Source: Desulfogranum mediterraneum DSM 13871
GTDB lineage: Bacteria; Desulfobacterota; Desulfobulbia; Desulfobulbales; Desulfobulbaceae
Assembly (NCBI RefSeq): GCF_000429965.1
Contig: NZ_AUCW01000021.1
Coordinates: forward strand, 45,444-109,443
Direction: 5' to 3'
DNA length: 64,000 nt
The position numbers were made by a program, and so were the translations under genes. The first letter of the stretch is position 1, and every line of letters starts with the position of its first letter. The notes beneath the pieces are model-generated. The model had not been told where the DNA came from. It did no database searches and saw only the letters and a program-made list of their open reading frames with translations. Below are positions 8,325 through 16,386 of this stretch, piece by piece.

Positions 8325-9485
8325 TTATTTCTTCTTGTTGATCTGTGCCTTAAGCAGGTCGCCCAGGGTACCCATGGATTTGGGGGTGGAGTCTGCCGGC
8401 GGTGGAGTGTAGCGCTCCTCGCGCTGCTCCTTCTCCGTATAGTCTGCCGGGACCAGTGAGATCCGTTGCTGATCCTGGTCGATGGCATCGATCTTGATCG
8501 TCAACTCCTGGCCGGCTTCCAGCACCTCCCGGGGATGATTGATCCTCCGTCCGGAACCCAACTTGGAGATGTGGAGCAGGCCGTCGATGCCGGGCTCCAG
8601 GGTGATGAAGGCGCCAAAGTCCGCCAGCCTGGAGACCCTGCCCAGATGGGTGGAACCGAGCGGATATTTTTCGCCCACCTCATCCCAGGGGTTGGCCAGG
8701 GCCGCCCGTAGGCTCAGGGAGATCTTGTCGCTCTCCCAGTCCAGCCGTTTGACCATGACTTCCACCTCCTGACCCAGCTGGACCACATCCTCCACCTTGT
8801 CGGTCTGGCCCCAGGCCAGTTCGGAGATGGGGATCAGGCCGTCTACACCGCCGATGTCGACAAAGGCGCCAAAGTCGCGGATGGAGGTGACGGTCCCGTT
8901 GACGGTCATGCCCTCTTCCAGGGTCTCTACCAGCTTCTCCCGCTCCAGGGCCCGCTGTTCTTCCAGAATGGCCCGGGCGGAAAGGATGATGTTCTTGCCG
9001 CGGTTTCCAAATTCGATGATCTTGAAGGAGAGGGTCTGCTCCAGGTAGAGCTCAGGCTCGTCCACCCGGCGGATACCCATCTGGGAGTAGGGACAGAAGC
9101 CGCGCTGGCCGGCGACCTGTACCGAGAAACCACCCTTGACCTCTCCGGTGACCTTGCCCTCCACAGGGATCCCTGCATGAAAGGCATTTTCCAACTCCTC
9201 TGCCGAGGCCTGACCGGAACCGATCTTGGTGGTAAAGACCATTTCGCCCCCCCTGGCAGAGAGCAGGAAGACCTCGATGGTATCGCCGACCGCATGGGGG
9301 ATTTCTCCCTCATCGTTGCGGAGTTCTCCGCTGTTGAGGATGCCTTCACTTTTGACGCCGACATCGAGGAAGATGGACTCTCCGTTGATGGCGGCGATCA
9401 CCGCTTGGACCCGGTCACCTGGTTTCAGGGATGGGCGTGTCACGGCTTTGGCCTGGAATAGGTCGGTAAATTTTTCGTCACTCAT
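8325..9485 (-). CDS. S1 RNA-binding domain protein (ribosomal protein S1-like, short form)
   Basis: A protein of 386 aa with four consecutive S1 (OB-fold) repeats at about residues 20-95, 105-175, 190-260 and 275-345, then a Lys/Gln/Pro-rich tail. Typical S1 phrases are visible: VDIGGVDGLIPISELAW and GAFITLEPGIDGLLHISKLG. The frame is open to 9851, but the first 122 codons are an antisense shadow of the phosphoesterase gene, so ATG 9485 is chosen. The bona fide six-repeat S1 is usually longer, so this is a shorter S1 paralogue, probably an RNA-binding translation factor. Confidence 0.87.
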   Translation of the reverse strand: MSDEKFTDLFQAKAVTRPSLKPGDRVQAVIAAINGESIFLDVGVKSEGILNSGELRNDEGEIPHAVGDTIEVFLLSARGGEMVFTTKIGSGQASAEELENAFHAGIPVEGKVTGEVKGGFSVQVAGQRGFCPYSQMGIRRVDEPELYLEQTLSFKIIEFGNRGKNIILSARAILEEQRALEREKLVETLEEGMTVNGTVTSIRDFGAFVDIGGVDGLIPISELAWGQTDKVEDVVQLGQEVEVMVKRLDWESDKISLSLRAALANPWDEVGEKYPLGSTHLGRVSRLADFGAFITLEPGIDGLLHISKLGSGRRINHPREVLEAGQELTIKIDAIDQDQQRISLVPADYTEKEQREERYTPPPADSTPKSMGTLGDLLKAQINKKK

Positions 9486-9510
9486 GGTCTTTTGTTGGCT
9501 GGTAAAGGTG

Positions 9511-10092
9511 TTAAAGGTTAACCAGGTTGGAACCTGGAGTATGGGTGGTATGGAGATAGGTGGTGGAGGAGGCAAACTCCTCCTCGAAATCCATGGGCCT
9601 GCCCACGGTGAGGCGGCGAACGGAAAAATCCAGGCTGTCAAAGAGGATGAAGCCGGGAGCAGCATCCTTGCCCAGGAGGTCACCGGGATTGACCACCAAG
9701 CAGTCGCCGATCTCTTGCACTGCCGCGATATGATCGTGCCCGCAGCAGACCAGATCGAACTCTCCGCTGCGGGCAAGGGCATGGGCCTTTTCCGGGTAGT
9801 GATGAAAACCGATCCGGAGCCCGTCCAGCCGGCAGCAGCCCTGGGTGCCATGGTGGGTGAAGGTGCCTGCCGAGGCGGCGCAGCGCGTCTTGATCAGTTG
9901 AAGGTCGCCCTGGTTGTTGCCGGAGATCAGGTGAATCGGGCCCTGGAAGGCCTGAAGGTGTCCCAGCATGAAGGGGGAGATCAGGTCGCCGCAGTGGATC
10001 AGGCAGCCTGCGCCGGCCTGATTGGCGAGTTGAACTGCCCGCCTGAGATGAACGATCTGGTCATGGCTGTCGGAAAGAATGGCTATGAGCAT
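9511..10092 (-). CDS. YfcE/MJ0936-family metallophosphoesterase
   Basis: A small (193 aa) calcineurin-fold phosphodiesterase. The metal-binding motifs appear in order: SDSHD near the N-terminus (DxH), CGDL (GD), GNNQ (GN; the usual GNxD is altered to Asn-Gln), GFHHY where many homologues have THGH, and CCGHDH (GHxH-like, Cys replacing the first small residue). The altered GNxD site may lower or change activity. It lies just upstream of the S1-domain gene on the same strand, 25 nt away, suggesting an operon. Confidence 0.85.
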   Translation of the reverse strand: MLIAILSDSHDQIVHLRRAVQLANQAGAGCLIHCGDLISPFMLGHLQAFQGPIHLISGNNQGDLQLIKTRCAASAGTFTHHGTQGCCRLDGLRIGFHHYPEKAHALARSGEFDLVCCGHDHIAAVQEIGDCLVVNPGDLLGKDAAPGFILFDSLDFSVRRLTVGRPMDFEEEFASSTTYLHTTHTPGSNLVNL

Positions 10093-10262
10093 GGCAGGTA
10101 GCGGAAATAGTGATCAGCAGAGGACCAGGCGGTGAGGACCTGAAGGGAGATTGTGAGAGGCTGTTGAACAACCGGATTCAGGTTCAATCTTTACTCTGCT
10201 TCGTGGTTTGGGGCAACCCCTTTCTTCGGCCTGGCGTGGAAGCCGGGGGGACGGCCACCGGG

Positions 10263-10979
10263 CTATTGGCGGATGATCTCGGTTCCCGGCGCAAGTTCCA
10301 GGTCAAGCAGGGCCTCGAGCTGTTTGCCGTCACCGGGGGTGACCTGGTCCAGGGTGATCCCGGAGAGGTCCAGGGTGGTGATTGCGCCGAAGTGATCTTC
10401 CATGCTCAGCCTCTGGATCAGCTGATCCGCTCCAAACCAGATCTGGAGGCGCTGGAGTTGGGCGTGGGGTTTTCGGGGGGTCAGGAGCAGGGTCGTCAGG
10501 GTGGCCCCTGCCTCTGGGCTGTGCTCTTCAGGGGAGGCAACGGCGAAGCTCTCCAGGAGATCGGTTCTGCCGGAGAAGAGGGCCAGGGTGATGTCCGGGT
10601 TGCGCCGGTCGGTGGAGGTGATGAGCAGCTGGTTGTCTGCCCGGCTATAGATGGAGAGCTGGTCACCGGTGTTGAGGATACTCTGCTGGTTGGGCTCCAG
10701 GTAATCCCAGCGCATGATGGTGGTCGGAGGGTTAGCGCCCGGCTCAGCTGGTGCTTGCCGGTAGAGGATAGCCCGGCCACGACCGGAACGGATACGGCCG
10801 CTGGTGGTGGTCTGCTGGGAAAAGTCAAAGCCGATGCTGCTGAGCTGTTGGTAGCGTTCCTGGATCTTGCGGAGCTGAAGCTCGCCCGGGCTGAGTTGAT
10901 CCTGACCGCTCCAGAGCAGGCCGGGACAGAGGAGGGCCAGGGCTAGGAGGGCCAGACAGGCAGAACAGAGCTTAGACAT
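10263..10979 (-). CDS. lolA: Outer-membrane lipoprotein carrier protein LolA family
   Basis: A periplasmic chaperone that carries lipoproteins from LolCDE to the outer membrane. The 238-aa protein has an N-terminal signal peptide (about residues 1-25, hydrophobic ALLALALLCPGLLW) and the LolA-type beta layout: FDFSQQTT, the RGRAILYRQ strand, then IMRWDYLEPNQQSIL followed by NTGDQLSIY. Sequence similarity in this family is always low, so the call rests on the pattern. Its start overlaps the murI stop by 8 nt, so the two are translationally coupled. Confidence 0.82.
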   Translation of the reverse strand: MSKLCSACLALLALALLCPGLLWSGQDQLSPGELQLRKIQERYQQLSSIGFDFSQQTTTSGRIRSGRGRAILYRQAPAEPGANPPTTIMRWDYLEPNQQSILNTGDQLSIYSRADNQLLITSTDRRNPDITLALFSGRTDLLESFAVASPEEHSPEAGATLTTLLLTPRKPHAQLQRLQIWFGADQLIQRLSMEDHFGAITTLDLSGITLDQVTPGDGKQLEALLDLELAPGTEIIRQ

Positions 10980-11760
10980 CTACTTTCTCCAGGTGAACAG
11001 TGCGGCCAAAGATGGCATTGGCCAGGGAGGCGGTCGGCTCGGGCAGGTCGGAGACAAAGAAGCGACTTTCCTGTCCAGGCGCACGGAGGGAGCGTTCCAG
11101 TTCCGGGTTCCGGCCGAGGAAGTGGCGCAGGGCCAGGGCCGTCTCTATGGAGGAGTCGATGACCTCCACCCGTTTGCCCATGCGCGGCTCGATCAGAGGT
11201 CGAAGCAGCGGGTAATGGGTACAGCCGAGAATGAGGGTATCCACCTGCCTCTCCCGCAGGGGGCGGAGGTATTTCTTGACGATCATCTTGGTCTCCCTCC
11301 GTTTGAGCCAGCCCTCTTCAACCAGAGGGACCAGCAGAGGACAGGCCTGGGAGTGGACGGTGTAGTCGGGCTGGTGGGCATGGATCCGTTCCTGGTAGAT
11401 GCCGGAGCGGATGGTTGCCCTGGTGCCGATGACCCCGATGTTGCCGCTGCGGCTCTTGGCCAGTGCCTGGCTGACGGCAGGCTTGATCACGTCAAGAACC
11501 GGACAGGAAAGCTCTCGGCGCAGGGTAGGGCCGGCGGTGCTTGCCGCAGAGTTACAGGCAATGACGATCAGGCTGGCTCCCTGGTCAATCAGGAAACGGG
11601 TGTTGTGCCGGGCGTAATCGAGCAGCGCCTCCGGACTCTTGGAGCCATAGGGCGTGCGGAGGAGGTCGCCGAAGTAGAGGACCGGATAGTCGGGACAGAG
11701 TCGTTCGATGGCACGGGTAACGGTCATTCCGCCGAGGCCGGAGTCAAAAATACCAATCAT
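10972..11760 (-). CDS. murI: Glutamate racemase
   Basis: It makes D-glutamate for peptidoglycan. The real start is the ATG at 11760 (MIGIFDSGLGGMTV); the frame is open to 12060, but that extension is antisense or shifted relative to mucR. The two catalytic cysteines are in place: Cys69 in IACNSAAS and Cys180 in LGCTHYPLL. The DLLRTPYGSKS motif binds the substrate. Length 262 aa is normal. It is upstream of, and overlaps, lolA. A hairpin separates it from mucR. Confidence 0.96.
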   Translation of the reverse strand: MIGIFDSGLGGMTVTRAIERLCPDYPVLYFGDLLRTPYGSKSPEALLDYARHNTRFLIDQGASLIVIACNSAASTAGPTLRRELSCPVLDVIKPAVSQALAKSRSGNIGVIGTRATIRSGIYQERIHAHQPDYTVHSQACPLLVPLVEEGWLKRRETKMIVKKYLRPLRERQVDTLILGCTHYPLLRPLIEPRMGKRVEVIDSSIETALALRHFLGRNPELERSLRAPGQESRFFVSDLPEPTASLANAIFGRTVHLEKVDV

Positions 11761-11801
11761 GTGATCAGGCTGAAAAAACGCTTGGGATTGAGGGCAGGAA
11801 G

Positions 11802-11835
11802 ATCGCCGCTGCGCTCCTGCAGAGGCAGCGGCGAT
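11802..11835 (-). terminator. Hairpin downstream of mucR
   Basis: Eleven complementary bases (11802-11812 with 11825-11835) form a very GC-rich stem with a 12-nt loop, starting 12 nt past the mucR stop. The minus-strand flank is pyrimidine-rich but not a T run, so this could be a weak terminator or a processing or attenuation structure between mucR and murI. Confidence 0.55.
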
Positions 11836-11846
11836 GGCTGGGCGGG

Positions 11847-12284
11847 TTACTTGGTTTTTTTCTTGGTGCGTGCTTCGATGGCCTTGCGCAGGTTGTCCGG
11901 CAAACCGCGTTCTTTGCCGGATTTGGAACGACGCTCGGACAGGGATTTTGCACAGAGGGGCTGACGGGCGGAGAAACCGTATTTTTTGCGGTACTCCTTG
12001 CTGGTCAGGTCGTGGGACTTCAAGTGTTTTGGAGAGAGCATCTTGAATTCCTGGCCGCATTCCAGGCAGATCACCTTGTTCCTTTGGATGGACTTTTTCG
12101 GCTCCATCACAGGGCCGGCTTCTTCTGCAGGGCTCTCTGCACCGACGACCTCCATCTCCTGGAGGGACTTCAGGGTCTGGAAGGTGTCGTTGAGTGCCTC
12201 TTTGATGTCATCGGTACTCATCTCTTTGCTACTGATCTGGGACTGTATGATTTCAGCAGTCATCTCAACAAGTGACTTGCTCAT
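11847..12284 (-). CDS. MucR/Ros-family zinc-finger transcriptional regulator
   Basis: A 145-aa DNA-binding regulator of the MucR/Ros type, a family known to control exopolysaccharide and surface genes in Alphaproteobacteria. It is common in Desulfobacterota, where targets are mostly unknown. The zinc finger is visible as Cys73-x2-Cys76-x10-His87-x3-His91 within ICLECGQEFKMLSPKHLKSH, followed by the basic stretch SKEYRKKYGFSARQPLCAKS typical of the family. The tail is Lys/Arg-rich. A good AGGAG ribosome-binding site precedes the ATG at 12284. It could plausibly act on the polysaccharide locus at 25-63 kb; that is inference. Confidence 0.93.
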   Translation of the reverse strand: MSKSLVEMTAEIIQSQISSKEMSTDDIKEALNDTFQTLKSLQEMEVVGAESPAEEAGPVMEPKKSIQRNKVICLECGQEFKMLSPKHLKSHDLTSKEYRKKYGFSARQPLCAKSLSERRSKSGKERGLPDNLRKAIEARTKKKTK

Positions 12285-13226
12285 TGCTTGCTCCTATTTG
12301 ATAAATATTGGTTGGTAAAGAATAGTAGATGCGATTTAATAGGCACAACAATAGGACAGGTCTGGCCATGATGCAATTTTTTTCTGTAATATTGGGGAAA
12401 ATATTTTTCCTGATGTCCCGCTTAGGCGAGTTGTTTGGAGATAACTCTATGGAATTCAGTGCAAAGAGGACAGGGCTTCTGGAAAAATCATTGGAGAGCC
12501 AGCACTCTTTTGAAAAGGCCGGGCAAACTGTCTGATGGTTTAGCTTCCGGGACGGTGCGTCTGTTTTTCTGTCCCTTTGACCAGGGAAAAACGTCGCCGG
12601 AATAGCTCCTTGGGGTGTTGGAGTCCCTCCTGAAACCAAAAAACAGCTTGCTGCTGCCGTTCGCCTGCCCGGAGAGTGTTTTTTGAGGAGGCTGCAGGAG
12701 AAGATCTGCGGGCAGAGGGGCTTGAGCCCGAGGGGGGCACGGGCGCACGGACTTCGGGCTGCCTGCTCGCAGGCGAGGAGAGGGGGCGCGGTCCAGGCCT
12801 GGATAGAGGGAGCTGCGGTCTGATGCACTGGTTCTCACTGGTTCTTATAGGAGAAGTAATGGAGCTTTCCCGGGTACACCGCCTTGCTCCAGTATTGATC
12901 AGTACACAGGGGACTTTGCTTTTTTTGGGAGGTGCATCTGCTGTCCAGGTTGACTTGAGTAGGCTCGGTCGTCCTGTAGGCCAGCTAGAAAATCGCCTGT
13001 TCTGCCAACTTCGGGCCTGCCCTCAAGATGACCTCTTCGGAAGAGCAAAGGTATGTCTGCGCCACAATGTATGGCGCGCCGTGACCTTGACGGAAAAGTC
13101 TCATTTTTCAAGCTACTCTGGAGAAGGGAGCTCTTTTTCCTTTTCCCAGACTGGCAGAGGCCCTGCTGAAGCGTTGGATTGTAGCCCCATCTGCCTGGAG
13201 GAAGACTTGAATCCGGGAAGATCAGG
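12285..13226. other. About 0.94 kb intergenic region with no recognised gene
   Basis: Between divergent mucR and fmdB. The part near mucR (12285-12540) is AT-rich, and the middle (12540-12840) is GC-rich with short hairpins, for example 12760-12773 (five pairs, CTCG loop). I compared it by eye with the conserved cores of RNase P RNA, tmRNA, SRP RNA, 6S RNA and common riboswitches and found no match. Open frames exist on both strands but lack recognisable domains. It may hold the mucR control region, a decayed gene or a structured RNA. Confidence 0.5.
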
Positions 13227-13230
13227 TTGA
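12859..13230 (+). CDS. Doubtful small ORF, 123 aa, no recognised family
   Basis: An ATG at 12859 follows a good AGGAG box with 5-nt spacing and opens a 123-codon frame ending in TGA at 13228-13230, inside the -35 box of the promoter of the next gene. The product has a hydrophobic stretch (APVLISTQGTLLFLGGA) followed by a Cys/Arg-rich part, which does not look like a folded family I know. The frame is also open upstream. It may be a remnant or a chance ORF. Confidence 0.2.
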   Translation: MELSRVHRLAPVLISTQGTLLFLGGASAVQVDLSRLGRPVGQLENRLFCQLRACPQDDLFGRAKVCLRHNVWRAVTLTEKSHFSSYSGEGSSFSFSQTGRGPAEALDCSPICLEEDLNPGRSG

Positions 13231-13255
13231 CAGGGTAGTATGGAGACATTATTAT
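13227..13255 (+). promoter_or_regulatory. Strong sigma-70-type promoter for fmdB
   Basis: TTGACA at 13227-13232 and TATTAT at 13250-13255 are separated by exactly 17 nt, which is close to consensus. Transcription would begin around 13262, about 60 nt before the fmdB start codon. Confidence 0.75.
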
Positions 13256-13320
13256 CTGTGTGGTTTACAAGCGCTGTCAAGGCCATATACCTAAAATCTC
13301 TTTATTTTTGAGGAAGTACG

Positions 13321-13614
13321 ATGCCTGTGTATGAATATGAGTGTGCGGGATGTGAAAAAGTTTTTGAAGTCCAGCAACGGATGGCTGATGGTCCCTTGGA
13401 GATCTGCCCCGAATGTGGCGGCCCAGTGAAAAAACTCATCTCCATGAGTTCCTTTCAGTTGAAGGGCGGCGGCTGGTATGCCGATGGCTACAGCACCACC
13501 TCAGGTGGGAACGGCAAAAAAAGCCCCTCGTCCTCCCCCTCCAGCCCGGCTCCATCTTCACCGCCCTGTCAGTCGGGCAGCGAAGCCTGTAAGAGTTGTC
13601 CTGCCGCCAACTAA
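13321..13614 (+). CDS. FmdB-family zinc-ribbon protein
   Basis: A 97-aa putative regulatory protein. The zinc ribbon occupies residues 1-50, with Cys8-x2-Cys11 and Cys29-x2-Cys32 in MPVYEYECAGCEKVFE and ICPECGGPVKKL. After the family motif SSFQLKGGGWYADGY comes a Ser/Pro-rich linker and a Cys-containing tail (CQSGSEACKSC). The ATG follows a GAGGAAG ribosome-binding site and a near-consensus promoter. The partner and target are unknown for most members. It is followed by a lipoprotein gene. Confidence 0.92.
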   Translation: MPVYEYECAGCEKVFEVQQRMADGPLEICPECGGPVKKLISMSSFQLKGGGWYADGYSTTSGGNGKKSPSSSPSSPAPSSPPCQSGSEACKSCPAAN

Positions 13615-13702
13615 GGCGATCTGAAATTCCTGTCCCCGGCCTGACCGAGGACCATGGCCCAGCTGTCTGTTATTGCAACGTCTCATCTTTCCGGAGAACC
13701 TC

Positions 13703-14356
13703 ATGCCTCGCCTCGCTGTTGCCCCCCTGGTTGGAGCCCTGCTCCTGCTCACCCTTGCCGGCTGCTCTTCCACCTACTATTCGACTCTGGAGAAATTCGG
13801 CGTACATAAACGGGATGTGATGGTGGATCGGGTCAGTGAGGCCCGTGATGCCCAGGAGGAGGCCAAGGAGCAGTTTCAGAGTGCCTATGAGCAGTTTGCC
13901 AGCGTGGTCCAGGTGGATGGCGGCGATCTTGAAGAGCAGTACAAGGTCTTAAACAGCGCCTATGAGAAGAGTGAGGCCAGGGCAGCAGAAGTCCATGACC
14001 GGATCGGTGCGGTGGAGTCCGTTGCCCAGGCACTCTTTGAGGAGTGGGAGTCGGAGCTGGATCAGTATTCCAGCGCCAGCCTGCGCCGCGACAGCAAACA
14101 GAAGTTGAGCCAGACCCGTAAACAGTATCACCAGTTGATGGCGGCCATGCGTCGGGCCGAAGATAAGATTCAGCCTGTGCTGGTGGTCTTCCACGACCAG
14201 GTCCTCTACCTCAAACATAATCTCAATGCCCGGGCCATCGCCGCCCTGCAGGGGGAGATGCTTGGCCTGGAACGTGAGGTGGCCCAACTCCTGGCAGAGA
14301 TGGAGGCCTCCATTCGTGAGGCTGATCAGTTTATCTCCCAACTCCATCAGGGCTGA
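13703..14356 (+). CDS. DUF2959-family lipoprotein
   Basis: An envelope lipoprotein of unknown role. ATG at 13703 follows CGGAG and gives a 20-residue signal with the lipobox LAGC (Cys21); the ORF reaches back to 13673 with a less suitable start. The mature part is helical and rich in Glu, Gln and Ala, with the DUF2959 features STYYSTLEKFGVHKRD and VDRVSEARDAQEEAKEQFQ near the N-terminus and predicted coiled coils throughout. Length 217 aa fits the family. It is 88 nt after fmdB and converges on queA. Confidence 0.85.
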   Translation: MPRLAVAPLVGALLLLTLAGCSSTYYSTLEKFGVHKRDVMVDRVSEARDAQEEAKEQFQSAYEQFASVVQVDGGDLEEQYKVLNSAYEKSEARAAEVHDRIGAVESVAQALFEEWESELDQYSSASLRRDSKQKLSQTRKQYHQLMAAMRRAEDKIQPVLVVFHDQVLYLKHNLNARAIAALQGEMLGLEREVAQLLAEMEASIREADQFISQLHQG

Positions 14357-14428
14357 ACACCCCTTGCCGGGCTGCAGCGACGAGACCAGCGCTCTCCTCT
14401 GCATGCCGCCGGCTGATTCGGGCAGGGC

Positions 14429-15538
14429 TCAGCGTCCGGCCTCCCTGGTGATGATGGCCATGGCATCGCCATAGGAGAAGAAACGGTAGCCCCTGGCAAC
14501 CGCCTCCTTGTAGGCGCCCAGGATCTTCTCCCTGCCGGCCAGCGCCGAAACCAGAAAGAGCAGTGATGACTGCGGCAGGTGGAAGTTGGTGATCAGGTTG
14601 TCCACGGTTCGGAATCGGTAGCCTGGGTAGATAAAGAGATCGCAGGACCCCTCCATGGGCCGGACCACCCCCTGGCTGTCGGTGGCAAATTCCAGAGAAC
14701 GCACCGAGGTCGTTCCCACGGCCCAGATCCTTCCCCCCCGCTCTTTTACCGCATTGATGGTCCCTGCTGCCTCTGGGGAGAGGCTGAGGTGTTCCCTGTG
14801 GATCTGATGGTTGCGGATATCTGCGCTTCGTACCGGGGCAAAGGTGCCGTAGCCCACATGGAGCGTGAGGGAGACCAACTCAACCCCCTTGCGGCTGATG
14901 GCCTCGAGCAGCTCCTCGCTGAAGTGCAGCCCTGCGGTGGGCGCTGCCACGGAGCCGGGGTGGTGGGCATACTTGGTCTGATAGCGCCGCTGGTCCTCCT
15001 CGGTGGTACCGTTGCTGCGTTGGATATAGGGAGGCAGGGGCACCTGGCCATGGCTCTGGATGAGGGCTTCCAGGTCTTCTCCCTGTTCCGGGTGATACTC
15101 CAGCACGACCCGGGCCTTGCCGTCCTCCTGGTATGCCTCGATTCTGGCGCTCAGCCGTTCGCTGAAGTGGAGGACGCTCCCCGGTTTCGGCCGTTTGGAA
15201 CTCTTGATCAGGCCCAGGGCCGATGCCTGTTGTCCTGCCGTGCCCTCCGCACCCGGAGCCAGGAGGGTGGGAAACTCCAGCAGGAAGAGTTCCGCCTTGC
15301 CGCCCGTGGCCTTGCGGCCAAGCAGGCGGGCCGGGAAGACCTTGGTGTTGTTGACCACCAGGAGGTCGCCCGGGGAGAAGTGGTCGAGCAGGTCGGAGAA
15401 GCGTTGATGCTGGAGTTGCTCCTTGCTGCTGAGGACCAGGAGGCGACTCTGGTCGCGCTGGCCGGCAGGTTGCTGGGCGATCTGCCCTGGGGGGAGATGG
15501 AAGTCGTAGTCTGTGAGTTGATGGGAATAAGCTGCCAT
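14429..15538 (-). CDS. queA: tRNA preQ1(34) S-adenosylmethionine ribosyltransferase-isomerase
   Basis: It transfers and isomerises the ribosyl part of SAM onto preQ1-tRNA to give epoxyqueuosine-tRNA. The 369-aa protein shows LLVVNNTKVFPARLLG near the N-terminus, AAPTAGLHFSEELLEAI and LTLHVGYGTFAPVR in the middle, and NLITNFHLPQSSLLFLVSA near the C-terminus, all QueA signatures. It is monocistronic here, convergent with the DUF2959 gene and divergent from mqnB. No other queuosine gene is visible in the window. Confidence 0.96.
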   Translation of the reverse strand: MAAYSHQLTDYDFHLPPGQIAQQPAGQRDQSRLLVLSSKEQLQHQRFSDLLDHFSPGDLLVVNNTKVFPARLLGRKATGGKAELFLLEFPTLLAPGAEGTAGQQASALGLIKSSKRPKPGSVLHFSERLSARIEAYQEDGKARVVLEYHPEQGEDLEALIQSHGQVPLPPYIQRSNGTTEEDQRRYQTKYAHHPGSVAAPTAGLHFSEELLEAISRKGVELVSLTLHVGYGTFAPVRSADIRNHQIHREHLSLSPEAAGTINAVKERGGRIWAVGTTSVRSLEFATDSQGVVRPMEGSCDLFIYPGYRFRTVDNLITNFHLPQSSLLFLVSALAGREKILGAYKEAVARGYRFFSYGDAMAIITREAGR

Positions 15539-15696
15539 GGAAACGTCAGGGTAAGGGATTGCTGATGGCCCGCGAGGATACGCGGCCTTGTCAAAATGGG
15601 ATGATCCTTGGGATCGTCTGCAAAGGAGCCTACTCTACTATAGATGAGTCGGAAAGTCTCGGGCCGTTTGCCCGGATTGGTGAACAAGAGGTTTTT

Positions 15697-16359
15697 ATGT
15701 ATCTGCTAACTGCGGCAACGGCCCTGGAGATGGAGTGCTTCCTTGCCCGGGCAGGCAGCCTGGATAAGGTGACGCCCCTGGTTACCGGCGTAGGGGTAGT
15801 GGAGACAGCCACCCGCCTGACCCGTTTTCTGGCCTCCACAGAGAACTGTTATCAGGGGGTGGTCAATATCGGTATTGGCGGCGCTTATATCGATGGCCAC
15901 GGTCCCAGGGCCGAGCTGCTGGATATCTGTCTGGCACAGAGGGAGGTCCTGGGAGATTTAGGGGTCTGTCTGGGCGACTCCATAGAACCGCTCATGGGCG
16001 AGGGACTGCTCTTTCAGGATCAGTTTGCCCTGGATGGGGAGCTGCTGGCCCGGGCCAGGAAGGTGCTGTTGGAGCGGAATATTCCCTGCCGGGTGGGCAC
16101 CTTTGTCACGGTCCAGTGTGTCAGCGGCAGCGAGCAACGGGGCCGTCTGCTGGCTGACTGCCACGACGGTCTCTGCGAAAACATGGAGGGTGCGGCCGCA
16201 GCCAGGGTCTGTGCGGAGTTTTCCCTGCCCCTGCTGGAGTTGCGGGCGGTCTCCAACCTGGTGGAGGATCGGGACCGGAGCAGCTGGAAGATCAAGGAGG
16301 CTGCCAGCCGATCCGGCGAGGCGGCGGCCATCATAGTAACTGCTCTTGAGAGCAGCTAA
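15697..16359 (+). CDS. mqnB: Futalosine hydrolase
   Basis: It removes the nucleobase from (aminodeoxy)futalosine-type intermediates in the alternative menaquinone pathway. The frame is open from 15559, but ATG 15697 follows AGAGG and begins MYLLTAATALEMECFL like nucleoside-phosphorylase-fold proteins. GIGGAYI binds the phosphate/ribose side, and CENMEGAAAARVC carries the conserved NMEGA site. LELRAVSNLVEDRDRSSW is the futalosine-hydrolase version of the C-terminal signature. Length 220 aa is typical. The adjacent mqnD confirms the pathway. Confidence 0.93.
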   Translation: MYLLTAATALEMECFLARAGSLDKVTPLVTGVGVVETATRLTRFLASTENCYQGVVNIGIGGAYIDGHGPRAELLDICLAQREVLGDLGVCLGDSIEPLMGEGLLFQDQFALDGELLARARKVLLERNIPCRVGTFVTVQCVSGSEQRGRLLADCHDGLCENMEGAAAARVCAEFSLPLLELRAVSNLVEDRDRSSWKIKEAASRSGEAAAIIVTALESS

Positions 16360-16386
16360 CAGCGATTGATTGAGAGAGTGTGCGCA

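Noticed and set aside
9486..9851. N-terminal extension of the S1-domain protein
   Set aside because: The extra 122 residues are encoded opposite-frame within the phosphoesterase gene; S1 homology begins at the ATG at 9485.
11761..12060. N-terminal extension of glutamate racemase
   Set aside because: The extension overlaps mucR in another frame; family homology starts at MIGIFDSGLGG.
12265..12828. A 187-codon minus-strand ORF upstream of mucR
   Set aside because: It overlaps the mucR start, has odd composition (Pro/Ser/Cys-rich), and lacks a ribosome-binding site.
12540..12840. Possible RNase P, 6S or tmRNA gene
   Set aside because: Compared by eye with the conserved cores of these RNAs on both strands; none of the diagnostic motifs is present.
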